DNA of 19,252 bases from CAG-390 sp964590755. GTDB lineage: Bacteria; Bacillota; Clostridia; Oscillospirales; CAG-272. Shown piece after piece: positions 1 to 7,905 of the stretch. Where the stretch lies: contig CAZPYK010000021.1 in NCBI GenBank assembly GCA_964590755.1, positions 1-19,252 on the forward strand, written 5' to 3'. A program made the translations under genes and the position numbers. The notes under the pieces are model-generated. The model did no database searches. It was not told the origin of the DNA and saw only the letters and a program-made list of their open reading frames with translations. Numbering within the stretch: the stretch's first letter is position 1; every line of letters begins with the position of its first letter.

Positions 1-547
1 CTCATCCACCGCTGCGCGGTCCCCCTTCCCCCACTGGGGAAGGCTTACGATGTGCAGTGCGAACATGGTGCGTAGCCGAAAGATAAAAATCTTGCGATCT
101 ATATTGAAACACCGTAGGGCGTGCTACCTCGCCTGCGGCGAGCTGCTGCTCCCGCCGAGAAGGTAAAAATCTTGCATTCTATCCATCTGTAGGCGATGTT
201 CCAACTCTTGCCAAGGCTCCCTTGTGCAAAGGGAGCTGTCGGCGCAGCCGACTGAGGGATTGTCAAGACGAATACCTAACATCGTGCGGCGCTAACATAT
301 TTCGTAGCCCACCTCATCCACCGCTGCGCGGTCCCCCTTCCCCCACTGGGGAAGGCTTACAACGTGCGGTGCGAACATAGTGTGCAGACGCAAAAAAACT
401 TGCAATCTTTCCGGCTACACCGTAGGGGCGAACTGCGTTCGCCCGTCGAGAAACGGTGTTGCGGGCGACCACAGGTCGCCCCTACGGGAAAGGTGCGAAC
501 ATGACAAACAGCCGGGAGACGGATATCTTGCGCTCCGGCGCCTATGA
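1..547. repeat. Mosaic of short structured repeats (gene-free)
   Basis: No gene is supported here. The stretch is a patchwork of families that recur across the window. Copies of the CCTTCCCC-agt-GGGGGAAGG two-hairpin element lie at 1-48 (cut by the window edge) and 305-360, both inverted. A GTAGGGCG element with the CTCGCC-tgc-GGCGAG hairpin lies at about 113-156. A GCTCCCTT-gtgc-AAAGGGAGC element lies at about 213-268. A 66-bp double-GTAG element lies at 421-486. AAGATAAAAATCTT or a close variant is at 79-92 and 160-174. Short reading frames through this stretch are repeat-derived. Confidence 0.85.
421..486. repeat. 66-bp double-GTAG hairpin element, copy 1 of 7
   Basis: Outer inverted repeats CGTAGGGGCGA (421-431) and TCGCCCCTACG (476-486) enclose two small hairpins, GGGCGAAC-tgc-GTTCGCCC and GGGCGACC-aca-GGTCGCCC. 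The other six copies are at 6529-6594, 7048-7113, 9388-9453, 12914-12979, 14915-14980 and 15233-15298, and all are exactly 66 bases. Each end reads 5'-GTAG followed by a hairpin, the layout of a REP sequence, so one element is a head-to-head REP pair. Confidence 0.85.
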
Positions 548-575
548 CCCGGATGACGCCGAAGCGTCACCCGGG
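548..575. terminator. Strong hairpin downstream of the ABC operon (weak terminator candidate)
   Basis: A 12-bp stem with one mismatch closes a CGAA tetraloop: CCCGGATGACGC (548-559) against GCGTCACCCGGG (564-575). It lies 11 bases past the stop codon of the last permease gene, where a terminator is expected. No T-run follows on the minus strand, so it is not a canonical intrinsic terminator. Its left arm is identical to the left arm of the well-formed terminator at 7405-7443, so the two may be related. Confidence 0.45.
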
Positions 576-586
576 CGAGTGCGTTA

Positions 587-1471
587 TCAGCCCTTGATTC
601 CGCTGCGGCTGACGCCCTGCATTATGTACTTGCGCAGGAACAGGAATACCAAAAACAGCGGGAAGGAGACCAGCGCGACCGCCGCCATCTGCACGGGATA
701 GTTGACATCTCCCGTGGTGTCGGTAAAGGCATTGCGCAGTCCGTTGGTTATCAGCCGGTGCGCTTCGTCGTTGGCAACGAGGCGCGGCCACATATAGGAG
801 TTCCACGAGCCCATCATCTTAAGTATCGTTATCGATATAAGCGTCGGAAGCGAGAGGGGTATCATTACCTTCCAAAGATATTTAAGGTCGCTCGTTCCGT
901 CCACCTTTGCGGCAAGATAGAGCTCGTTGGGTATCTGCAAAAAGTTCTGACGAAGCAGATAAATATAAAACACGCTGACCAAAAACGGCACTATAAGCAC
1001 CGTGAAGCTCTCCTTCCACCCAAAGGCGGATACTGTGATGTAGTTGGTGATGGTGAACAGCTCGCCGGGGATCATCATCGTCGCCAACAGCGCCGAGAAC
1101 ATGAGATCCTTGCCCTTGAACTCAAGGCGGGCAAAGGCAAACGCCGAAAGCACCGTGATGATAAGCGAAAGCACCGTCGAAACTATGCCGACATACGCGG
1201 TATTGAGAAAGAGCCGACCGAGATTTGCCTCGGTGAACGCGGCGGCGTAGTTTGAGACCATGACCGTTTTCGGCCAAAAGGTCGGAACGCTCTCGCGATA
1301 TTCGCTCAGCGTTTTGAGCGACGAGTTTATCATCCAATAAAACGGAAAAATGATAATCAGTGCCATGACGCACAAAAACAGATAGGTGATCACCTTAACG
1401 CCGATCTTGACTATCTTCTGTTGCGTCGAGGTCCTGGCAAGATCCTTTTCATGCATTACAACGGAATCCAT
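587..1471 (-). CDS. ABC sugar-type importer permease, MalG/UgpE-like
   Basis: Integral membrane subunit of a carbohydrate-type (CUT1) ABC importer, 294 residues, the usual family length. About six hydrophobic segments are visible, the first at residues 23-45. The cytoplasmic EAA loop that docks on the ATPase reads LAAKVDGTSDLKYLWKVMIP, and the C-terminus GVSRSGIKG is typical of UgpE/MalG proteins. I chose the ATG at 1469-1471 over an in-frame start 17 codons upstream because GAGAGGTG sits six bases before it. That ribosome site overlaps the stop of the upstream permease gene, so the two are translationally coupled (10-base gap). It is the third gene of the ATPase-permease-permease operon. Substrate cannot be read from the sequence. 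Confidence 0.93.
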   Translation of the reverse strand: MDSVVMHEKDLARTSTQQKIVKIGVKVITYLFLCVMALIIIFPFYWMINSSLKTLSEYRESVPTFWPKTVMVSNYAAAFTEANLGRLFLNTAYVGIVSTVLSLIITVLSAFAFARLEFKGKDLMFSALLATMMIPGELFTITNYITVSAFGWKESFTVLIVPFLVSVFYIYLLRQNFLQIPNELYLAAKVDGTSDLKYLWKVMIPLSLPTLISITILKMMGSWNSYMWPRLVANDEAHRLITNGLRNAFTDTTGDVNYPVQMAAVALVSFPLFLVFLFLRKYIMQGVSRSGIKG

Positions 1472-1481
1472 TTGGCACCTC

Positions 1482-2423
1482 TCAATAGTGTACTCTCTTC
1501 TTGCTGACCTTAAGGTTAACAAGAGTCACGGCAAGAATTATCAAGAAAAGAATGAGCGCGGCGGCGCTGGCGCGGCCCTCCTTGCCCTCTTCAAGAGCGT
1601 CATAGATAAATCCGACCATGGTGTTGAGTCTGCCCGCATCATCCGGCGGACCCATATTCTCGCCGAATATACCCACTATGCTGGTATATTCCTTAAAGCC
1701 GCCGATAAAGCCGGTAATGATAACGTAAGCCAGCATGGGAGAGAGCAGCGGAACGGTAATTCTTGTGAATATGCGGCTGCGGGAGGTCCCGTCGATGCGC
1801 GCGGCATCATAATACTGACGGTTGATGCTCTGCAGTCCGCCCAGCAGAATGAGTATCTTAAAGGGCAGCGCGTTCCAAACTATGTATACGATCATAACGA
1901 CCATATTCGCTATTTTGTCGGAGCCCGCATTGATCCAGTTTATGGGGTCTACGTCGAAGAGTCCGATTATGTTGTTGATGATACCGGCGGTAACGATAAG
2001 CTGGTTTTCGGTCCCGTAGAAGCTGCCGACGATATTGAACATCGCCGCAAATACCATGCCTATGGCTATCGAGTTGGTCACATAGGGCAGGAAGAATATC
2101 GTTTGAAGTATCTTTTGAAATTTCTTGATCGAGTTGAGCCCCACCGCGATAAGCAGTGCGATGATCGTGGAGATCGGCACCGTGGCAAAGCAGAGTATCA
2201 TGGTGTTGCCAAGGCAGTTCAAGAATCTCTTGTACTTTATGACCTTGATAAAATTGCCGAGCCCGAATTTGAACGTCACGCCGCCGACCGATTCAAGTCC
2301 GCTGTAGCCTTCAAGGAACGCCATGCGCACGGTGTTGATTATCGGCCACACGGTGAATATCAAAAGCAGGACGATGGCAGGCGAAAGATACAGCCACGCC
2401 TTGTATTGATTCTTTTTTTCCAT
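1482..2423 (-). CDS. ABC sugar-type importer permease, MalF/UgpA-like
   Basis: Partner permease of the CUT1-type importer, 313 residues. The start MEKKNQYKAWLYLSPAIVLL is a classic UgpA-type N-terminus leading into the first membrane helix. The EAA loop is visible as AARIDG followed by ITVPLLSP. The ATG at 2421-2423 is preferred over a start 15 codons upstream because GGAGG lies eight bases before it. That GGAGG is made by the last codons of the ATPase gene (GGA GGT TGA), leaving only four bases between the genes and implying tight coupling. It should heterodimerise with the MalG-like protein encoded downstream. The transported compound is unknown. Confidence 0.93.
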   Translation of the reverse strand: MEKKNQYKAWLYLSPAIVLLLIFTVWPIINTVRMAFLEGYSGLESVGGVTFKFGLGNFIKVIKYKRFLNCLGNTMILCFATVPISTIIALLIAVGLNSIKKFQKILQTIFFLPYVTNSIAIGMVFAAMFNIVGSFYGTENQLIVTAGIINNIIGLFDVDPINWINAGSDKIANMVVMIVYIVWNALPFKILILLGGLQSINRQYYDAARIDGTSRSRIFTRITVPLLSPMLAYVIITGFIGGFKEYTSIVGIFGENMGPPDDAGRLNTMVGFIYDALEEGKEGRASAAALILFLIILAVTLVNLKVSKKRVHY

Positions 2424-2427
2424 TTGA

Positions 2428-3528
2428 TCAACCTCCGAACGGGATCCTTTCCTCGGTGTCTCTGTCAAATATGAAGGTCTTGTTGGGCTTGAGCGTGAAT
2501 TTTACCGTTTTTGCGTTGGGATCGACACGGTTTTCGGCTCCGATTATCGAGCGAATGACCGGAGTCTGCGCCGCGGGGTGCTTTGACACCACGCTGACGT
2601 CGCGTCCCATAACGTCGATGCCGGTCAGCTCGCAGGTGAAGCGTCCGCCCTCGTCGAGCACAAAGCCCTCGGGACGTATCGCCGCCCAAACATTGCCGTT
2701 CGGCACATGCTTGACATCAAGCACCGCCTCGTTGCCTATATAAAGCTTCTCGTTTTGCACGCGCCCCTCAAACACATTGATGGGGGGAGTGCCCAGGAAC
2801 TTCGCGACGAACAGGTTGTGCGGGTCGTCATAGACCTTCTGCGGCTCGCCGACCTGCTGGACCACACCCTTTTTCATAACGACTATCATGTCGGAGATGC
2901 TCATCGCTTCCTCTTGGTCGTGCGTCACGAAAACGGTGGTTATCTTTGTTTCGCGCTGGATGCGGCGTATCTCCTCGCGCGTCTGCAGACGAAGTCTTGC
3001 GTCAAGGTTTGAGAGCGGCTCGTCAAGCAGCAAAACGCGGGGCATTTTGACAAGTGCGCGGGCAATTGCAACTCTCTGCTGCTGACCGCCGGAAAGCTCG
3101 CTGGGCTTGCGCTCCATCAGCTCGTCGATCTGCACCAGCCTTGCCGCCTCGTGCGCTCTGTCAAGCATTTCGTTTTTGGTAAGCTTGTCCGCACCCTTGA
3201 GGTTCTGGAGAGGGAAAAGGATATTCTGCTCTACCGTCATATGCGGATAGAGCGCGTAGTTCTGGAAGACCAGTCCGACGCCGCGATTTTCGGGAGAAAG
3301 GTCGGTAACATCATCCTCGCCGAAATATATCCTGCCCATCGTAGGAGTCTGAAGCCCCGATATCATGTAAAGAGTAGTGCTCTTACCGCACCCGGAGGGA
3401 CCCAGAAGCCCGATAAGCTTGCCATCCGGTATTTCGATGTTAAAATCGTTTACCGCCACCACCTCTTCGTTTGATTTTTTGTTGCGGCTGGGAAAAATTT
3501 TGGTTACGTTCTGTAATACGATCTTCAT
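2428..3528 (-). CDS. ABC importer ATP-binding protein, MsmX/UgpC/MalK-like
   Basis: ATPase of a carbohydrate importer, 366 residues, full length for the MalK/MsmX family. Walker A GPSGCGKS is at residues 43-50, followed by a Q-loop (VFQNYALYPHM), the ABC signature LSGGQQQRVAIARAL, Walker B LLLDEPLSNLDA and the switch histidine in FVTHDQEEA. The C-terminal third (from about residue 240) is the TOBE-type regulatory domain, including WAAIRPEGF. AGAAAGG lies 11 bases before the ATG. It is the first gene of the operon with two permeases. Some MsmX-type ATPases serve several importers; here the gene is linked to its own permeases. No binding protein is encoded nearby. Confidence 0.95.
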   Translation of the reverse strand: MKIVLQNVTKIFPSRNKKSNEEVVAVNDFNIEIPDGKLIGLLGPSGCGKSTTLYMISGLQTPTMGRIYFGEDDVTDLSPENRGVGLVFQNYALYPHMTVEQNILFPLQNLKGADKLTKNEMLDRAHEAARLVQIDELMERKPSELSGGQQQRVAIARALVKMPRVLLLDEPLSNLDARLRLQTREEIRRIQRETKITTVFVTHDQEEAMSISDMIVVMKKGVVQQVGEPQKVYDDPHNLFVAKFLGTPPINVFEGRVQNEKLYIGNEAVLDVKHVPNGNVWAAIRPEGFVLDEGGRFTCELTGIDVMGRDVSVVSKHPAAQTPVIRSIIGAENRVDPNAKTVKFTLKPNKTFIFDRDTEERIPFGG

Positions 3529-3579
3529 CTGCCACCATGCCTTTCTTTACCGTGCCGCCGCGCGACAATCGGCATATGT

Positions 3580-3592
3580 ATTATATATTATA
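3580..3592 (-). promoter_or_regulatory. Possible -10 region for the ABC operon
   Basis: Two overlapping TATAAT hexamers read on the minus strand (3580-3585 and 3587-3592) lie 50-65 bases before the ATPase start, in an AT-rich 100-base spacer. I see no good -35 hexamer at 16-18 bases, so the promoter may need an activator or may not be real. The presence of a spacer at all suggests the ABC operon is separate from the RDD gene upstream. Confidence 0.35.
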
Positions 3593-3629
3593 TTGTAATA
3601 AATTTTTATTCCGTTTTTGCCGTGTGCCG

Positions 3630-4388
3630 TTATTCCTCGCGACTCATGCGCTCTCTTGCCAGGCGCGCCTTATACGCGGTCAATTCATCGACGCTCTCGA
3701 ATATGCGCTGTGTGGACATATCCACCGCCGCCGTGCCCGAAATAATGTCGTGCACGAGCCGGCGCTCCTTTGTGGCAAAGAACAATATGATCTGAAATAC
3801 GAGATAAAGTCCCAGCACCGCCGTTCCGGTGATGCCGAGCATGCGAAAGAGTATCATTATTACAATGAATATCGGCACCATCGTCTCAAGCGTGTATTTG
3901 CCGAGCAGGGTGCGGACAAAGAGCATTACCGGGGTCAGCTTCACACCGTCGATGCGCACCAGCGCTATGCCGAACGCTTTTTTGCCCAGCGTCTGCCCGT
4001 TTCCGAACAGCAGCGGAACGACGAATTCCAGCCCCATATAGGCAAAAAGAAAGCTGAGCGATATAGTCATAACGGTAAGGTTCAAGACCATTCCGTACAG
4101 CCGCCCGCTCTCGCTGTCGGTCTGCAACGCCTTCGATGCCGAGTCAAAATTTGCCTTCTCATCGGCGGACATTGCCGTATATTCATCCTCGGTGATATCA
4201 AAGCTCACACCGTATTGCTCCTCGTACTTTGTATACAGCTCGTCAAGCTCTGTGGCATATCGATCGTAGCCGGTAATGGCGGATATGATAAAAGCTATAC
4301 CCATGGTCAGGGTAACAAGAAGAATGGCATCAAACAAAAACGCCGATGCTCTTTTCCATATCGTGGGCTTTTTCAGCTCGTTCGACAT
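3630..4388 (-). CDS. RDD-family membrane protein
   Basis: Membrane protein of the RDD family, 252 residues; cellular role generally unclear, some members linked to ion or solute transport. The family start is visible as WKRASAFLFDAILL. The central motif is NGQTLGKKAFGIALVRIDG, and the closing motif is RRLVHDIISGTAAVD. Four to six hydrophobic segments are evident. Between the first and second lies a charged, acidic stretch (about residues 42-95, rich in D, E, Y) that probably sits outside the membrane. The C-terminal 25 residues are charged and likely cytoplasmic. AGGAAGG lies 10 bases before the ATG. It has its own promoter and is divergent from the transketolase genes. Nothing in the sequence ties it to the ABC importer. 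Confidence 0.85.
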   Translation of the reverse strand: MSNELKKPTIWKRASAFLFDAILLVTLTMGIAFIISAITGYDRYATELDELYTKYEEQYGVSFDITEDEYTAMSADEKANFDSASKALQTDSESGRLYGMVLNLTVMTISLSFLFAYMGLEFVVPLLFGNGQTLGKKAFGIALVRIDGVKLTPVMLFVRTLLGKYTLETMVPIFIVIMILFRMLGITGTAVLGLYLVFQIILFFATKERRLVHDIISGTAAVDMSTQRIFESVDELTAYKARLARERMSREE

Positions 4389-4443
4389 ACCCCGGAAACC
4401 TTCCTTTACCTTTTTTGCTTGAATTGCGTGATCATTCCCTTAT

Positions 4444-4472
4444 ATTATACCAATTCTTCACCGTAAATTCAA
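4444..4472 (-). promoter_or_regulatory. SigA-type promoter of the RDD gene
   Basis: Read on the minus strand, TTGAAT (4467-4472) and TATAAT (4444-4449) are separated by exactly 17 bases. Transcription should start near 4437, giving a leader of about 50 bases before the RDD start codon. Confidence 0.75.
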
Positions 4473-4588
4473 GTGCTTGCAACACAATTATCACGCCATT
4501 TTTCGACTTTTTTTGATTTTGCCCGTTTTTTGCGCCTTTTTGCCCGACTCGCGCCCATTCTCTCCAAAAAAGAAACCGGGCAAAGCTA

Positions 4589-4617
4589 TTGACAAGAGAG
4601 GCGTTTTACATTATAAT
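4589..4617 (+). promoter_or_regulatory. Consensus SigA-type promoter of the transketolase operon
   Basis: A perfect TTGACA (4589-4594), a 17-base spacer and a perfect TATAAT (4612-4617). The expected start point is near 4624, leaving a leader of about 34 bases. This implies strong, largely constitutive expression, and it rules out the longer in-frame start at 4589, which would lie inside the promoter. Confidence 0.88.
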
Positions 4618-4657
4618 AACATTATCAAACAGATCCATCCAACGGAGGAACACAAGC

Positions 4658-5491
4658 ATGGAACAAGCAAAGCTTAACGAGCTGCGTCGTCGCGCCGCCG
4701 CGGTGCGCATGGGCGTTCTTGAGGGCACTCACGCCGCCGCATCCGGTCACCCGGGCGGCTCGCTGTCAATAGCCGATATCATCACATATCTTTATTTTGA
4801 AGAAATGAACATCGACCCCGCAGATCCCAAAAAGGCGGATCGCGACCGTCTGGTGCTCTCAAAGGGACACACCGCACCCGCACTCTATGCCGCATTGGCG
4901 GAGCGCGGCTTCTTCCCGCGCGAGGATATCGCCACCCTGCGCCGCGTCGACTCATATCTTCAGGGTCACCCGGACATGAAGGGCACGCCCGGCGTGGACA
5001 TGTCCACCGGCTCGCTGGGTCTGGGCATCTCCGCCGCCTGCGGAATGGCACTCGCCGCCAAGCTGGATAACGCCGCATGGCGCACATATGCCATCGTCGG
5101 CGACGGCGAATCGGAGGAAGGTCAGGTCTGGGAGGCGGCAATGTTCGCGTCTCACTATAAGCTTGACAACCTTTGCGTCATCCTCGACCTCAACGGACTT
5201 CAGATAGACGGCAGGATAACCGACGTTATGGATCCCACGCCGCATGACAAGAAGTTCGAAGCCTTCGGCTTCAACGTCGTTCACGCCGACGCGCACGATT
5301 TCGAATCGATAGCGTCCGCCTTTGCCGCCGCGCGCGCCGCCAAGGGCAAGCCCACCGCCATCATCGCGCATTCGGTCAAGGGCAAGGGCGTCTCCTTCAT
5401 GGAAGATCAAGTCGGCTGGCACGGCAAGGCACCGAACGACGCCGAATACGAAGCCGCAAAAGCAGAAATAGCGGCATCACTCAATTCTTGA
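4658..5491 (+). CDS. Transketolase, N-terminal (thiamine diphosphate-binding) subunit
   Basis: First half of a split transketolase, 277 residues. Transketolase moves two-carbon units between sugar phosphates in the non-oxidative pentose phosphate pathway. Visible motifs are the early HPGGSLS (substrate and cofactor pocket), KGHTAPALYAAL, and the ThDP/Mg motif starting GDGE near residue 148 and ending in DLNGLQ about 28 residues later. Length matches stand-alone N-terminal subunits. I start at the ATG at 4658, which has GGAGG nine bases upstream; the longer frame begins inside the promoter. The C-terminal subunit gene follows after 16 bases, so the pair should be co-transcribed and form the active enzyme together. 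Confidence 0.96.
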   Translation: MEQAKLNELRRRAAAVRMGVLEGTHAAASGHPGGSLSIADIITYLYFEEMNIDPADPKKADRDRLVLSKGHTAPALYAALAERGFFPREDIATLRRVDSYLQGHPDMKGTPGVDMSTGSLGLGISAACGMALAAKLDNAAWRTYAIVGDGESEEGQVWEAAMFASHYKLDNLCVILDLNGLQIDGRITDVMDPTPHDKKFEAFGFNVVHADAHDFESIASAFAAARAAKGKPTAIIAHSVKGKGVSFMEDQVGWHGKAPNDAEYEAAKAEIAASLNS

Positions 5492-5507
5492 AACGGAGGG
5501 AACCGAA

Positions 5508-6455
5508 ATGTCAGATACCATTAAGATAGCCACCCGCGAGGCATACGGCAACGCGCTTGCGGAGTTCGGAGACAAATATGATTTTGTGGTGCTGGATGCG
5601 GATCTTGCCGCCGCCACAAAGACCGGAATGTTTAAAAAGAAATTCCCCGACCGCTTTTTCGATTGCGGCATCGCCGAGGGGAACATGATGACGGTCGCCG
5701 CGGGGCTTGCCGCCGCGGGAAAGATACCCTTTGCTTCCACCTTTGCGATGTTTGCCGCGGGACGTGCCTTTGAGCAGATCAGAAACTCGATAGCCTACCC
5801 GCATCTCAACGTAAAGATCGGCGCAACTCACGCCGGCATCACCGTGGGAGAGGACGGCGCAACGCACCAGTGCCTTGAGGATCTGGGAGTTATGCGCACG
5901 ATTCCCGGCATGGCGATAGTCAATCCCGCCGACGCCACCGAGGCGCGCGCCGCCGTCGAATGGGCGATAAATTACAAGGGTCCGGTATACCTGCGCTTCG
6001 GCAGACTTGCCGTGCCGGTGCTCTTTGACAAGGAGAGCTATAAATTCGAATTCGGCAAGAATACCGTCCTTCGCGACGGCACCGACGTCACGATAATGGC
6101 GACGGGAATCACCGTTGCAATGGCGCTTGAGGCGGCAAAAATGCTGTCCGATGAGGGCATTTCGGCGCGCGTGGTGAACGTTCACACCATAAAGCCGATA
6201 GACGTCGATAATATAGTAAAGAATGTTGCCGACACCGGCGCGATAGTCACCGTCGAGGAGCACAACATTATAGGCGGTCTCGGCTCCGCCGTCAGCGAGG
6301 TCGTGTGCGAACACTGCCCCGCTCCGGTCCTGCGCGTCGGAATCTGCGACACCTTCGGCCGCTCGGGTACCGTTCCCGCGCTGCTTGAGATGTACGGACT
6401 CACCCCCGCCGCCATCGCCGAAAAGGCAAAAGAGGCTCGGAATTTAGTTAAATAA
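5508..6455 (+). CDS. Transketolase, C-terminal subunit
   Basis: Second half of the split transketolase, 315 residues, holding the pyrimidine-binding domain and the C-terminal domain. Visible family features are FFDCGIAEGNMMTVAAGLA (including the conserved cofactor-activating glutamate), IGATHAGITVGEDGATHQ, and EEHNIIGGLGSAVSE in the C-terminal domain. GGAGGG lies seven bases before the ATG. The end is odd: the last codons and stop (GCT CGG AAT TTA GTT AAA TAA) coincide with the first 22 bases of a mobile miniature repeat seen elsewhere in the window, so the native C-terminus was probably replaced by repeat-encoded residues. The catalytic domains are not affected. Confidence 0.96.
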   Translation: MSDTIKIATREAYGNALAEFGDKYDFVVLDADLAAATKTGMFKKKFPDRFFDCGIAEGNMMTVAAGLAAAGKIPFASTFAMFAAGRAFEQIRNSIAYPHLNVKIGATHAGITVGEDGATHQCLEDLGVMRTIPGMAIVNPADATEARAAVEWAINYKGPVYLRFGRLAVPVLFDKESYKFEFGKNTVLRDGTDVTIMATGITVAMALEAAKMLSDEGISARVVNVHTIKPIDVDNIVKNVADTGAIVTVEEHNIIGGLGSAVSEVVCEHCPAPVLRVGICDTFGRSGTVPALLEMYGLTPAAIAEKAKEARNLVK

Positions 6456-6482
6456 AATTTCTTCGTACAGGTCACCGAGCCG
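6434..6482 (+). mobile_element. Truncated copy of the 93-bp miniature element at the transketolase stop codon
   Basis: It starts GGCTCGGAATTTAGTTAAAT and ends ACCGAGCCG, the same outer inverted repeat that bounds stem I of the intact copy at 7500-7595. Its first 30 bases differ at only one position from the inverted copy at 7750-7842. The hairpin half is missing; the sequence runs directly into a CTGCTCCCGCC repeat. It supplies the last six sense codons and the TAA of the transketolase C-subunit gene. Confidence 0.75.
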
Positions 6483-7390
6483 CTGCTCCCGCCGAAAGAT
6501 AAAAATCTTGCATTCTCTCCGGCTACATCGTAGGGGCGAACTGCGTTCGCCCGTCGAGAAACGGTGCCGCGGGCGACCACAGGTCGCCCCTACGGGAGAG
6601 GCGCGAACATGGAGCGTTGGAACGAGTACCTAACATCGTGCGGTGCGAACATATTTCGTAGCCGGACCTCAGCACAGCTGAGGTCATCGAGCTCGCCGGA
6701 AAGATAAAAATCTTGCGTTCTCTACGTCTGTAGGTGAGGTTCCGACGTTTGCCAAGCCTTCCCCAGTGGGGGAAGGGGGACCGCGTAGCGGTGGATGAGG
6801 TGGGCTATGCAGTGTGTTCGCACCGTACGATGTTGGGTATTCGTCTTAACAATCCCTCCGCCCTCGCCTGCGCTCGGGCACCTCCCTTTGCACAAGGGAG
6901 GCTTTGAGTATGTGCGAACATACAGCGTAGCCGTAAGATAAAAATCTTGCAACCATATACGGCTACATCGTAGGGCGTGCTACCTCGCCTGCGGCGAGCT
7001 GCTGCTCCCACCGGAAGATAAAAATCTTGCGTTCTCCACGGCTACATCGTAGGGGCGAACTGCGTTCGCCCGTCGAGAAACGGTGTTGCGGGCGACCACA
7101 GGTCGCCCCTACCGGGGTTGGTGCTAACATGGTGCACCTTATTCGTTCCGCCGCATGATCCAAAACGCGTGAAACAATCCCTCCGCCCTCGCATGCGCTC
7201 GGGTACCTCCCTTTGCACAAGGGAGGCTTTGAGTATGTGCGAACATACAGCGTAGCCGTAAGATAAAAATCTTGCAACCATATACGGCTACATCGTAGGG
7301 CGTGCTACCTCGCCTGCGGCGAGCTGCTGCTCCCGCCGAAAGATAAAAATCTTGCATTCTCTCCGGCTACATCGTAGGTGCGAACATAGT
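6476..7390. repeat. Dense mosaic of GC-rich structured repeats (gene-free)
   Basis: No gene is supported. GTAGGGCG elements with the CTCGCC-tgc-GGCGAG hairpin lie at 6969-7030 and 7294-7355, with a truncated one near 6476-6511. The 66-bp double-GTAG elements are at 6529-6594 and 7048-7113. A CCTTCCCC-agt-GGGGGAAGG two-hairpin element is at 6754-6807. Inverted CCTCCCTT-type elements are at about 6850-6905 and 7174-7233. AAGATAAAAATCTT palindromes occur near 6495, 6703, 6938, 7016, 7261 and 7341. The blocks 6906-7030 and 7234-7355 are almost identical, so this stretch has grown by local duplication. Confidence 0.88.
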
Positions 7391-7404
7391 GCGTAAAATA
7401 TAAT

Positions 7405-7443
7405 TATCCCGGATGACGCAAAAACGTTATCCGGGATATTTTT
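7405..7443 (+). terminator. Intrinsic terminator
   Basis: A 14-bp stem with one G-T pair: TATCCCGGATGACG (7405-7418) against CGTTATCCGGGATA (7425-7438), a CAAAAA loop, then TTTTT. The minus-strand side is also T-rich (ATTATATTTT), so it may work both ways. It is 950 bases past the transketolase stop and could end read-through from that operon or transcripts of the repeats. Confidence 0.8.
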
Positions 7444-7499
7444 ATTATGTGCTATCTATATTGGTGTGGCAGATATGATAACAAAGGCGGCGGGAGCAA

Positions 7500-7595
7500 C
7501 GGCTCGGAATTTAGATATATAAGATTTTTTTCATCGGTTACCGAGCCGCGAGTTCAAATGCTCACGCATTTGAACTCCAAAGATAAATATGATCT
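7500..7595 (+). mobile_element. Miniature two-stem element inserted inside a GTAGGGCG repeat
   Basis: The flanks GGCGGGAGCAA (7489-7499) and CCCCGCCCTACG (7596-7607) rejoin almost exactly into the intact repeat seen at 15017-15040, so the 96 bases between them are an insertion. Structure: stem I CGGCTCGG (7500-7507) with CCGAGCCG (7541-7548), then stem II GAGTTCAAATGC (7550-7561), loop TCAC, GCATTTGAACTC (7566-7577), then an A-rich tail. It encodes no protein, so it would need help in trans to move. Confidence 0.72.
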
Positions 7596-7749
7596 CCCCG
7601 CCCTACGATGCTGACATGTAGACAGCAAAATTTGATAGTTGATAATGTTCCGTGCCATTTATATTGATGTGGCAGATATGATAACGAAGTCCTTCATTTG
7701 CATAGTTCTACATGTTCCGTGCTATCTAAATTGGTATAGTAGATATGAT

Positions 7750-7842
7750 TTTTATCTCACTATGGAGTTCAAATGCGTAAGCATTTGAACTCGCGCGAGG
7801 TAACCGGAATGAAGAAATCTTATTTAACTAAATTCCGAGCCG
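7750..7842 (-). mobile_element. Miniature two-stem element inserted inside an AT-rich repeat
   Basis: Read on the minus strand it begins CGGCTCGGAATTTAG, like the copy at 7500, and carries the 12-bp hairpin GAGTTCAAATGC/GCATTTGAACTC (7765-7776 with 7781-7792). Its flanks (7711-7749 and 7843-7893) are two halves of a ~100-bp repeat that is uninterrupted at 7906-8001 and 14591-14690. The insert is 93 bases, equal to the period of the array at 9787-10140. About seven bases of the target are missing at the junction. Confidence 0.75.
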
Positions 7843-7905
7843 TCCTTCACCATCGGGGTATAAACATCAGATATCGATCAAACGTCACCAGAGATTTAAA
7901 AAACT

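Larger units (their letters stand above)
7446..7905. repeat. AT-richer ~100-bp repeat family with nested insertions (gene-free)
   Basis: No gene is supported. Partial copies of the family best seen at 14591-14690 lie here on the minus strand, sharing the core GTGCTATCTATATTGGT followed by AGATATGAT. Right halves are at about 7446-7485, 7643-7697 and 7711-7749. A left half is at 7843-7893. The 7711-7749 and 7843-7893 pieces are the two halves of one copy split by a 93-base insertion. Around 7489-7607 a GC-rich GTAGGGCG repeat is split in the same way. Confidence 0.8.

Noticed and set aside
1386..2474. Long plus-strand open frame of 362 codons over the MalF-like permease
   Set aside because: It is the antisense shadow of a well-supported permease. 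The composition is unlike a real protein and it crosses an operon junction.
4589..4657. Longer transketolase start at 4589
   Set aside because: It overlaps the perfect -35/-10 promoter, so it would not be transcribed. The ATG at 4658 has a good GGAGG.
6722..7357. Overlapping minus-strand open frames of 68-104 codons, beginning MQDFYLTATLYV or MVARFLSYG
   Set aside because: They run entirely through the repeat mosaic. Near-identical frames recur at 9546-9810 for the same reason. No ribosome site or codon pattern supports translation.
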